Shown here: piece by piece, positions 7,946-14,335 of the stretch
How positions within the stretch are numbered: the stretch's first letter is position 1
Layout: every line of letters starts with the position of its first letter
Source: JAKFDK01 sp036676195
Lineage (GTDB): Bacteria > Bacillota > Sulfobacillia > Symbiobacteriales > ZC4RG38
Length of the DNA: 16,092 bases
Assembly (NCBI GenBank): GCA_036676195.1
Contig: JAKFDK010000139.1
Location: forward strand, 1-16,092
Reading direction: 5' to 3'
The notes under the pieces: generated by a model
What the model was told of the DNA's origin: nothing
Databases searched by the model: none
Seen by the model: only the letters and a program-made list of their open reading frames with translations
Translations under genes and position numbers: made by a program

Positions 7946-8810
7946 GCGGCTCGTCAACGAAGCGCGCATCGCGTTTGAGCTGGAGACCAAGGGCCCGCTT
8001 CTGATCCGCCAGGGTGACGAGACGGCGCTGGACCCGACCATTCCGGACATGCAGTTTGTGCGCTCTGTGGATCCCGCAACCGGCATCAAGAGCGTCTATA
8101 TCCCGGGCAGCTCGCAGAAGGGCGTGTTTCGCTCCCGCAGTGAGCAGGTGCTGCGCGGGCTGTTGGCCGGAACCGGCATCCAGGTCTGCAACCTGTTCTC
8201 CAAGGAAACTTGCGGCAAACGGGAGGACATGGCCAGCCGGGACGGCACGGAAAGGTATCAGCACCACTGCCCGGTCTGTAGGTTGTACGGCAGCTTCCGG
8301 CTGGGCAGTCGCGTGGCGTTCCGCGATGCCTTTCCGGTGGAGGGCCGCCCGCTGGTTCTGGGGCAGCGCAAGAACGTAGCGATTGATCGAATCAGTGGCG
8401 CCGCCAGGGGCGGAGCCCTTTTCACACCTGAAATTGTGGAGTCGGGCTGTTTTGCGGGAGAGATCACCCTGACCAACTTTGCCACCTGGCAATTGGGCCT
8501 GCTGTTGATCGTTCTGGAAGACCTCAACCTTGGCTTCCTGGGGATGGGCGGCGGCACCAGCCGGGGCTTCGGCCGGGTCACCATTCCCAGCGTATCGGTC
8601 CGGGTGCGGGACTATCGGAAAGACGCGCCTGACGGAGAGTGTGCCGGTTACCGCAGTGGTGACCGCCTGGCGGTGCCTGTCGCTTACACACGCGGACTGA
8701 CGGCTCATGAAGCCACAATCAACGGGGCTGACCTGCTCAACGGCATGGCCCAGGTCGACATGGCCAGGGCCATCGCGGCAGACCGGGAGGAGGCGTCGGC
8801 ACGTGGATAG
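7938..8810 (+). CDS. SSO1426-like Cas7 (RAMP)
   Basis: GTG 7938 has GGAGGT (7925-7930) at 7 nt and overlaps the csm3 stop by 8 nt; the product is 290 aa. The start RIAFELETKGPLLIRQGDE, followed by PDMQFVRSV and VYIPGSSQKGVFRSRSEQV, matches the SSO1426 group of RAMPs (TIGR02581) common in III-D operons. Asp at residue 37 sits where the catalytic Asp of Csm3 belongs, so it may cut target RNA. CPVCRLYGSFRLGSRV and MGGGTSRGFGRV are the knuckle and glycine loop. The last 80 residues extend beyond the Cas7 core and have no motif I recognise. Confidence 0.85.
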   Translation: MFKRLVNEARIAFELETKGPLLIRQGDETALDPTIPDMQFVRSVDPATGIKSVYIPGSSQKGVFRSRSEQVLRGLLAGTGIQVCNLFSKETCGKREDMASRDGTERYQHHCPVCRLYGSFRLGSRVAFRDAFPVEGRPLVLGQRKNVAIDRISGAARGGALFTPEIVESGCFAGEITLTNFATWQLGLLLIVLEDLNLGFLGMGGGTSRGFGRVTIPSVSVRVRDYRKDAPDGECAGYRSGDRLAVPVAYTRGLTAHEATINGADLLNGMAQVDMARAIAADREEASARG

Positions 8811-9795
8811 GGGCGATGCGAACCGCCTGGCCGGCAAACCCTACGGGTTCGTGCCGATCGCGCCGCAGGTCGTCAGGACCATCGTCCCCGGCCACAATGA
8901 GCTACGCCGAGATCGGTATCATGGCGTAATTGAACTGCAGATCGAAGCGCTGCAGCCCGTTCATATCGGCACGGGTGAGTACCGAGTTGGGGAGACAGGG
9001 ATGATCGTAGCCGGGTTTCACCGGTCTGCTGACACCCTCGTCATCCCCGGCTCCAGCCTGAAGGGCTGCATTCGTGCCATCTCCGAGGCGGCAAGCGCCA
9101 GTTGTTCGCCGTCCTTGACAAATGGACGGCGCCCATCCGAACTGCCGCAGGCGAACCAGCGGCCGTGTAACGGCGGAACCTCCGGGCGGGAGGTCTGTTC
9201 GGCCTGCGGCCTGTTCGGCTTCATGGAGAGTACCACCCGGTACAAGGGGCGCGTCAGCTTCGGCGACTTCCCGGCTGTTGAACCGGTACGACCGGATCAT
9301 CTCAACCTCGCCCAGCTTCAGGGTCCGCATCCGGGAATAGACGCCATCTACCGCGACCCGGATTCGGGGCTGCTCAGGGGCCGGAAATTCTACTACCACG
9401 GCCGGGGTGTCGACAGTGTCGCCAAGCGGGGCCGCCAGGTCTATGAAGTTGTGCCGAAAGGCACCAGGTTTACGGGCGAACTGCGATTTCAGAATCTGAC
9501 ACGCCCGGAGTTGAGCTTGCTCTGCTTCGCCATGGGGCTTGACGGCACGTTCGCCCCCAAAATTGGGTACGGCAAACCGGCATACCTGGGCAGCATCAAG
9601 CTCTCAGTGGTTTCGGCAGTCGTCCGTAAGGGCTTCGCCCCTGAGCCCGGCGCCGACACGTGGCTGCCGGATCTGGCTGCGCAGCACGCAAATGCCGTGC
9701 CCGCGCTGGCCGGTCAGATCGCGGCACTGCGGCGCATCCTCGATGTCCGGAGTCCGAATGGACCCGGGTGGGACCGCGAAACCGGAGGGTACTAG
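8803..9795 (+). CDS. RAMP superfamily Cas7-like protein, TIGR03986-like
   Basis: GTG 8803 follows GGGAGGAGG (8785-8793) and overlaps the preceding TAG; the product is 330 aa. The N-terminal KPYGFVPIAPQVV, a GVIELQIEALQPVHIGTGE strand, VIPGSSLKGCIRAI, the knuckle CSACGLFGF and the string LRGRKFYYH are the combination I associate with TIGR03986-type RAMPs. The segment before IPGSS (ETGMIVAGFHR) has no Asp at the Csm3 catalytic place, so this subunit may cap the backbone rather than cut, as Csm5 or Cmr6 do. The last 45 residues (LPDLAAQHANAVPALAGQI onward) recur in degenerate form at about 10370-10500, evidence of a past duplication. Subfamily is tentative. Confidence 0.8.
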   Translation: MDRGDANRLAGKPYGFVPIAPQVVRTIVPGHNELRRDRYHGVIELQIEALQPVHIGTGEYRVGETGMIVAGFHRSADTLVIPGSSLKGCIRAISEAASASCSPSLTNGRRPSELPQANQRPCNGGTSGREVCSACGLFGFMESTTRYKGRVSFGDFPAVEPVRPDHLNLAQLQGPHPGIDAIYRDPDSGLLRGRKFYYHGRGVDSVAKRGRQVYEVVPKGTRFTGELRFQNLTRPELSLLCFAMGLDGTFAPKIGYGKPAYLGSIKLSVVSAVVRKGFAPEPGADTWLPDLAAQHANAVPALAGQIAALRRILDVRSPNGPGWDRETGGY

Positions 9796-9797
9796 CC

Positions 9798-10358
9798 ATG
9801 CAAAGGCATGAAGCGCTGGCCGTTGCAGAGCAACTGTTGGCGGACCGGGAGTTTGGGCGGTACCGTGACCGTTCCGAGCGGCCGGCGGTCTGGACCGACT
9901 CCGCGCTGGGCCTTGTCAGGCGCCTCCTCCGGGGAACCTTGCGGCTCGACGGATCGGAACCTGATGGTGCCCTGGGACGAGCCATGAATAGGTTGAAGCG
10001 CCTGCCAGATTGGGGGTTTACGGGCAGCCTGCCTGAGCAACTGCGGTCCATCGTGGACGCTCTGGAGGTTGTTCCGGGAACCCCGCCCAGGTTCAGGCGG
10101 CCGGAACTGGCGCCAGTGCGGTCGGTGCAGGGCCTCCTCCTGGTCTTTGGCTATCTGCACCGAATGTGGACAACCCGCCGCACACAGGTGCCCGACCATG
10201 GTGGAGCCCACGGGGGCGCTGGGCAGCCAGGACCGGCACCTGCGCCGCCGCCAGTGAAATCACCGCCTGCCGCCAAGTCCAAGGCAGCCGATCGGCCCAT
10301 GGACCCACGGTGGTCCAAGCTGGCAAGCCTCAAGCAGATACTTGATCAGGGCAAGTAG
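9798..10358 (+). CDS. Unrecognised small helical protein, possible Cas11-like subunit
   Basis: ATG 9798 has GGAGGG (9784-9789) at 8 nt and starts 2 nt after the previous stop; the product is 186 aa. I do not recognise the family. Residues 1-130 look all-helical and end with SVQGLLLVFGYLHRMW, which resembles the LFFGYLYRAA end of the Csm2-like protein at 6702-7073. I therefore suspect a second small-subunit-type protein. A Pro/Ala/Lys-rich linker (about 145-172) and a short terminal helix (LASLKQILDQGK) follow. It does not resemble Csx19. A decayed paralogue lies immediately downstream (10508-10850). Conserved ribosome site and position in the operon support expression. Confidence 0.65.
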   Translation: MQRHEALAVAEQLLADREFGRYRDRSERPAVWTDSALGLVRRLLRGTLRLDGSEPDGALGRAMNRLKRLPDWGFTGSLPEQLRSIVDALEVVPGTPPRFRRPELAPVRSVQGLLLVFGYLHRMWTTRRTQVPDHGGAHGGAGQPGPAPAPPPVKSPPAAKSKAADRPMDPRWSKLASLKQILDQGK

Positions 10359-10369
10359 ACGCCTGCCGG

Positions 10370-10505
10370 CATACCTGGCGTTCATGCCGGGTCTGGCGGC
10401 GAGGTTTGGGGGCACCCTTGCCGATCAGATTGCGTATCGGCGACGGACCCTCGATGTACGAAATCCGCGGGGGCTGGGTGGAACCGTGAAACCGGAGGGT
10501 ACTAG
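10370..10505 (+). pseudogene. Decayed tail of a second RAMP gene copy
   Basis: The translation MPGLAARFGGTLADQI then RRRTLDVRNPRG parallels LPDLAAQHANAVPALAGQI then RRILDVRSPNG at the end of the RAMP at 8803-9795. The DNA just after it (GAAACCGGAGGGTACTAGCC before 9798; the same core at 10490-10507) is nearly identical. Only the C-terminal tail survives, and its reading frame is shifted at the end. It appears to be the remainder of a duplicated RAMP gene whose body was deleted. Confidence 0.65.
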
Positions 10506-10507
10506 CC

Positions 10508-10850
10508 ATGCAGAGGCACGAAGCACTGGCCATCGCAGAGCAATTGCTGGCCGAGCCGCAGTTTGGGCAATATCGTGACCGCTACGGGCATATGGCGGTC
10601 TGGACCGAATCTGAGCTGGGTCACGTCAGCATCTCCTCCGGGGCGTCCCGCGCCCTGACGGATCTGAGCCCGACGGTGCACTGGACCGCGCCCTGGATGG
10701 GCTGAAGAGCCTGCCCGGGCGAGGGTTTCCTGGCAGTTTGCCTGAGCAACTGAAGTCCATCGTGGACGCTTTGGCAGTTGTTCAGGGAAACTCGCCAGCC
10801 GGCGGCCCGAATTGCTGCGGGTACGCTCGGTACAAGACCTCCGCCTGGTA
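10508..10850 (+). pseudogene. Decayed paralogue of the small helical gene at 9798
   Basis: It starts with the same ribosome site and MQRHEALA as the gene at 9798. The frame is intact to about 10620 and then shifts: SLPEQLKSIVDAL (matching SLPEQLRSIVDAL) is one frame over, and RPELLRVRSVQDL (matching RPELAPVRSVQGL) is in a third frame. At least two indels therefore separate the pieces. Homology stops near 10845, where cmr4 coding begins. The tail and linker of the parent gene are missing. As written it can make only a 65-aa truncated peptide (10508-10705). Confidence 0.75.
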
Positions 10851-10862
10851 CAGGTTGACCGT

Positions 10863-11738
10863 TTGCTGATCATGCACGCCCTGACACCGCTCCATCCCGG
10901 TACGGGTCAGAGCACCGGTGTCGTGGACCTGCCGGTTCAGCGCGAGGTACACACCCAATTTCCGATGATTGCCGCCAGTGGTCTGAAGGGCAGCCTGCGC
11001 GCGGTGGCGGAGCGGGTCTGGCAGGAGGAGAAGGTGGTGGAGGTGATCTTCGGTCCGGCGACCCGCAAGGCTGCGGATGGCGCCGGCGCCCTGGCGGTCA
11101 CCGATGCGCGTTGTCTCGCCTTCCCCGTACGCAGTCTGCAGCAGGTGTTTGTCTGGGTGACCTGCCCGCTGGTCCTCCGCCGCCTGCAGCGGGATCTGGC
11201 CCTGGTCGGGCTGGACGGGAGCCGCATTCCCAGTCCGCCGCAGGTGGAGCGCGGTCAGGCACTGACCCCGCCTGGATTTGCCACTCCGCTTGTCTTGGAG
11301 GAGCTGGCCTTCGCGGTCCAGGCCGGTCCGGCCGACCTCTTTGCTGCCCTGGGCGCACTGGTTCCCGGTGATCTGGCCAGGGATCTGGCTGGTCGGGTGG
11401 TCCTGGTCGCCGACGACGACTTCACGCATTTCGTCCGGCATTGCACCCAGATCTCGGTGCGCATCCACCTGAATGACAGGAAGACGACCACCGGCGGTGG
11501 CGGAAACCTGTGGTACGAAGAGACTTTGCCAATGGAGACCCTCCTGTACGCTCTGCTGCTGGCCGAAGATGCACGGGTGCACCGGGACAATTGCCCGGAA
11601 CTGCAGCCGGCTGCGGCGGTGGCGGGCGCTTTGGATGCGCTCTGCCGGGAGCGCCCCTATCTTCAGGTCGGTGGCAACGAAACAGTGGGGCAGGGCTGGT
11701 GCCGTCTGCAATTAGTCAAGGCGGGTGAGCCGGCATGA
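10863..11738 (+). CDS. cmr4: Cmr4 (type III-B Cas7 backbone)
   Basis: The N-terminal motif ALTPLHPGTGQS, then GVVDLPVQRE, is diagnostic of Cmr4, and Asp in VVDLP (D22) is the RNA-cleaving residue of the family. The loop AASGLKGSLR replaces the usual GSSLKG. LVADDDFTHFV and GGNETVGQGW in the C-terminal half also fit. Cmr4 forms the repeating backbone of Cmr complexes. The start is unclear: TTG 10863 (291 aa) or ATG 10872 gives a normal length, while the frame stays open to TTG 10812 into sequence homologous to the upstream duplicate (RVRSVQDL). The original 5' end and ribosome site may have been replaced by that duplication. It overlaps cmr5 (ATGA). Confidence 0.92.
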   Translation: MLIMHALTPLHPGTGQSTGVVDLPVQREVHTQFPMIAASGLKGSLRAVAERVWQEEKVVEVIFGPATRKAADGAGALAVTDARCLAFPVRSLQQVFVWVTCPLVLRRLQRDLALVGLDGSRIPSPPQVERGQALTPPGFATPLVLEELAFAVQAGPADLFAALGALVPGDLARDLAGRVVLVADDDFTHFVRHCTQISVRIHLNDRKTTTGGGGNLWYEETLPMETLLYALLLAEDARVHRDNCPELQPAAAVAGALDALCRERPYLQVGGNETVGQGWCRLQLVKAGEPA

Positions 11739-12133
11739 ATCGCTTGCTGGAACAGAAGCGGGCTGCCTATTGCCTGGACTTTGTCCGGGAAGTGGCCATC
11801 GAACTTCGTCCCAAGATGGCTACCCAGATTGACCGCACGCCGATTCGCATCCTCACCAACGGGTTGGGACAGGCCTTGGCGTTTCTGCTCTCCCGCCAGG
11901 GCAAGGAGGAAGGCCCGGCAGCCCATCAGCTTTATCAGCACTTGCAGGGGTGGCTCAGCGGCGAGCCGGATCATGAGCACCCCATGCGCATTTACCGCTG
12001 TGGGCCGCCGGAACTGATGAGGCAACTGATCGACGGCAGCCGCGCCGACTACCTGAGTGCCCAGGAGGAGTGCCTGCGCCTGTTCACCTGGCTGCGCAAG
12101 CTGGCTGCGGCCGAATTCGGGGCAGGTGAATAG
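11735..12133 (+). CDS. cmr5: Cmr5 (III-B small subunit, Cas11)
   Basis: ATG 11735 overlaps the cmr4 stop. The 132-aa all-helical protein has the Cmr5 pattern: LLEQKRAAYCLDFVREV at the start, then RILTNGLGQALAFLLSRQG, a HLQGWLS segment, and a C-terminal ADYLSAQEECLRLFTWLRK. Cmr5 forms the minor filament that contacts target RNA within Cmr complexes. Its placement between cmr4 and cmr6 is the usual III-B order. It is the second clear small subunit in this operon beside the Csm2-like one. Confidence 0.93.
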   Translation: MNRLLEQKRAAYCLDFVREVAIELRPKMATQIDRTPIRILTNGLGQALAFLLSRQGKEEGPAAHQLYQHLQGWLSGEPDHEHPMRIYRCGPPELMRQLIDGSRADYLSAQEECLRLFTWLRKLAAAEFGAGE

Positions 12134-12136
12134 CCC

Positions 12137-13186
12137 ATGAAACCACGGGGTTCCGGCAACCGACCGACTCCGGGTGAGCGAAGCGGTGGGCCGCAATCAC
12201 GGAATGTGGGCGCTCCCAAGGCGATGAGGAGCGCCGGGCGATCAGACGGCCAGGGTGCCTCACAGGGGACTGGGCATCAGTCGGCTCCGCCAGCCCGGCT
12301 GTTCTCGTTACCCCTCTATCGTGGGCTGGGGTTCTTCGCTCATGCCACCCCGTTTCTGCCCACCGACCAGACCCCGGTGCCGGCTGCCCTTGCATCCGCA
12401 CATGCAGGTTTGCTCTACGACAAGTACGTGGACGCGTGGACCATTGGCTCCGAGGGCACGATGCAGCCGCCGGCGCCGACAATGAAGGGTGAGTTCCTGG
12501 ACCGCTTTCTGAAGTGGTATGAAAGCGGCAAGCGCGCGGCGGGCAGCGTGCTGTCTGCATGCCTGAACAGGCAGGAACAGCTTGTGCGGTCCCTTGGGGG
12601 AGCTCTGATTGAGGCGTCTACCCACTGGCGGCTGGTTGCCGGATTGGGCAATGGCCACCCGCTTGAAACCGGGCTGCTGTGGCACCCGATCCTCGGCTTG
12701 CCTTACTACCCGGGGTCCAGCGTGAAGGGACTGACCCGTGCCTGGGCCGACAAATGGGGGGCCGTCCAGGACCCCCGAGAGGTGGACCGCCTGTTTGGCG
12801 ATCAGTCCACCACCGGGGCCGGGACACTGGTGGTATTCGACGCGCTGCCATTGCAGGTGCCCAACCTGGAACTCGACATTTTCACGCCCCATTACCCCGA
12901 GTATTACCGGGAGCCGCAAAAGCCGCCGGCGGACTGCCAGGAGCCGGTTCCAATCCCCTTTTTGGCGGTGGCTCCGCGACAACGGTTTCGGTTTGCTCTG
13001 GCCCCATGCCCAAGCTCCGCCGGTCCGCAGGGGCGTGCTGAGGCCGCAGCGCAGGCGGACCTGAGAGCCGGCGTGAGCCTGCTGAAGGATGCCCTGGAGA
13101 TCATGGGGGCTGGTGGCAAGACGGCGGTTGGCTACGGTGTTTTCACCGACGTGCGGGTGACCCTGTGCTCCACCAGGCTGTCGTGA
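12137..13186 (+). CDS. cmr6: Cmr6 (III-B terminal Cas7-like subunit)
   Basis: ATG 12137 lies 3 nt after the cmr5 stop. The 349-aa product has a low-complexity Gly/Ser/Arg N-terminus (about residues 1-52), then the Cmr6 core: WRLVAGLGNGHPLETGLLWH, LPYYPGSSVKGLTRAW, VDRLFGDQ, and a C-terminal GAGGKTAVGYGVF loop. Cmr6 caps the Cmr backbone beyond the last Cmr4. It is the last effector gene; a weak hairpin (13193-13209) follows the stop without a T-run. No cmr1, cmr2 or cmr3 accompanies it in the window. Confidence 0.92.
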   Translation: MKPRGSGNRPTPGERSGGPQSRNVGAPKAMRSAGRSDGQGASQGTGHQSAPPARLFSLPLYRGLGFFAHATPFLPTDQTPVPAALASAHAGLLYDKYVDAWTIGSEGTMQPPAPTMKGEFLDRFLKWYESGKRAAGSVLSACLNRQEQLVRSLGGALIEASTHWRLVAGLGNGHPLETGLLWHPILGLPYYPGSSVKGLTRAWADKWGAVQDPREVDRLFGDQSTTGAGTLVVFDALPLQVPNLELDIFTPHYPEYYREPQKPPADCQEPVPIPFLAVAPRQRFRFALAPCPSSAGPQGRAEAAAQADLRAGVSLLKDALEIMGAGGKTAVGYGVFTDVRVTLCSTRLS

Positions 13187-13275
13187 ACGGTCGGCACTCG
13201 GGCAGTGCTTCCCGCCAACGACGTAGGACGGCAAACACCCGCCAGTGGTAGACGCGACACGTAAAGCCGGGCCAC

Positions 13276-13405
13276 GGTTGACATACACCTGGCAGGACAA
13301 CCGTTGGCGCACCCGGATCCGAAATCTGCCGGCCTCCCGGCTCAGTACGGCGTAATAGATTGCGACCTGACACAGCAGCAGATGCTACTCTTGCAAGCCC
13401 TAAGG
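13276..13405 (+). pseudogene. cas2: Fragment of a cas2 copy
   Basis: From 13322 the reading KSAGLPAQYGVIDCDLTQ followed by QQMLLLQ matches KSAGFPVQ-SVMECDLTQ and EQILLLQ of the cas2 at 13894. Upstream, ACATACACC...GACAACCGTTGGCGCACCCGG also lines up with that gene, with a short deletion near 13320. The copy breaks off at about 13400, where cas1 sequence begins. It keeps a Tyr codon where the downstream copy has TAA, and TGG where that copy has TGA. Not functional. The 13187-13275 stretch before it shows nothing else I can identify. Confidence 0.75.
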
Positions 13406-13419
13406 GCGCCCTTGCATGC

Positions 13420-13878
13420 GAGCACCGCAGACAGCGGCCTCCTACCGATCTGTTGAACGCGATGCTGAGCATGGGGTATACCCCGCTCTGCAACGACTTG
13501 ATGGGGGCTCTGAGCAGTGCCGGTCTGGATCCTTATGTGGGGTTCCTGCACCGCTTCCGCTACGGGCGCCCGTCGCTTGCGCTGGACCTGATGGAGGAGT
13601 TCCGATCCATCATTATGGACTCAGTCGTGATGACCATGATTAACAACGATATGGTCACGCCGGAGTGCTTCGAGTCAGAGCTGAACGGTATGCGTATGTC
13701 CCGCGATTTCCTTCGCGAGTTCCGGCGCAAGTATGAGGAGCGCAAGGAGACGGCCATCACGCACCCGCACTTTGGGTACCGCCCCGATTACCGCACTGCC
13801 TTCCAACTTCAAGCCCGCATTTTGGCCAAAGTTCTGACCGGCGAACTTCCCCGCTATGTTCCGTTCGCGGTAAAATAG
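13420..13878 (+). pseudogene. cas1: Cas1, 5'-truncated C-terminal half
   Basis: The reading EHRRQRPPTDLLNAMLSMGY, then AGLDPYVGFLHRFRYGRPS and LALDLMEEFRS, through to LQARILAKVLTGELPRYVPF is the C-terminal domain of Cas1, the spacer integrase, complete to its normal end at TAG 13876-13878. About 150 of the usual 320-340 residues are present. The metal-binding His (GFLH) and Asp (ALDLME) remain, but the first ligand Glu and the whole N-terminal domain are missing. The sequence joins directly to a cas2 fragment, pointing to a deletion or recombination between tandem cas1-cas2 units. It cannot be an active integrase on its own. Confidence 0.9.
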
Positions 13879-13893
13879 AGGAGCGGGAAGTCT

Positions 13894-14151
13894 GTGTTTC
13901 TTGTGGTAACCTACGACATTCACGATGACCGCTGACGCGCTCGGGTTCTTAAGACTCTGAAATCTGCCGGCTTCCCGGTTCAGTAAAGTGTGATGGAATG
14001 CGATCTGACTCAGGAACAGATCTTGCTCCTGCAGGACCGGCTGGCCGGGATCAATAACCGCAGCCAGGACCAGATTCGCTTCTATTTTCTGTGTGAGTCC
14101 TGTCAGCGCCGTATCGAGACGGTTGGCCGTGCCGGCTGCCCCCCGGACTGA
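13894..14151 (+). pseudogene. cas2: Cas2 with two in-frame stop codons
   Basis: Reading from GTG 13894 gives VFLVVTYDIHDDR, stop TGA (13933-13935), RARVLKTLKSAGFPVQ, stop TAA (13984-13986), then SVMECDLTQEQILLLQDRL and on to CQRRIETVGRAGCPPD, ending at TGA 14149-14151. Total length (86 codons) and order match a complete Cas2, the structural partner of Cas1 in spacer acquisition. The two nonsense codons lie in the same frame, so no frameshift explains them. The second falls at the usual Tyr of QYSV. Other genes here end with TGA, TAA and TAG, so code reassignment is not supported. The gene is dead as written. Confidence 0.88.
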
Positions 14152-14335
14152 TCCTGTGATCGCTTCCGAGCGGCGGAGTACCCGCCAAATCCCTGGCGCC
14201 GCTCGGAAGCCGCTCCGGAACTGGGGTAGAGGGAGGTTGCACTGGGTTGGAGACACCGTGGCAAAGGCCCAAAATCCGCGCCTCTCGGAAAGCAGCCCCG
14301 AAACCCGCACCTGTGGCCCGCACGAGCGGGTTGCT
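14152..14335 (+). promoter_or_regulatory. Putative CRISPR leader
   Basis: These 184 bp lie between the cas2 relic and the first repeat. Repeat polarity (ATTGAAAC at the right end) means transcription runs left to right, which makes this the leader side. It carries a striking 14-bp inverted repeat but no clear -35/-10 pair, and it is GC-rich rather than AT-rich as many leaders are. No ORF is supported. Confidence 0.55.
14162..14210. repeat. Perfect 14-bp inverted repeat in the leader
   Basis: GCTTCCGAGCGGCG (14162-14175) and CGCCGCTCGGAAGC (14197-14210) are exact reverse complements across a 21-nt loop. A smaller alternative hairpin, GGCGG-AGTAC-CCGCC, uses the inner side of the left arm, so two exclusive folds are possible. 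No T-run follows. It could be a protein operator, a leader anchoring site or a transcript structure. Confidence 0.6.

Noticed and set aside
9003..9016. GATCGTAG match to the CRISPR repeat inside the RAMP gene
   Set aside because: Only 8 nt long and within a conserved coding sequence; expected by chance.
13193..13209. Hairpin after cmr6 as a terminator
   Set aside because: The stem is only about six pairs and is followed by C-rich sequence rather than a T-run.
13933..13986. TGA/TAA readthrough or code reassignment in cas2
   Set aside because: Other genes here use TGA, TAA and TAG as normal stops, two different stops are involved, and adjacent cas1 is also broken, so decay is simpler.
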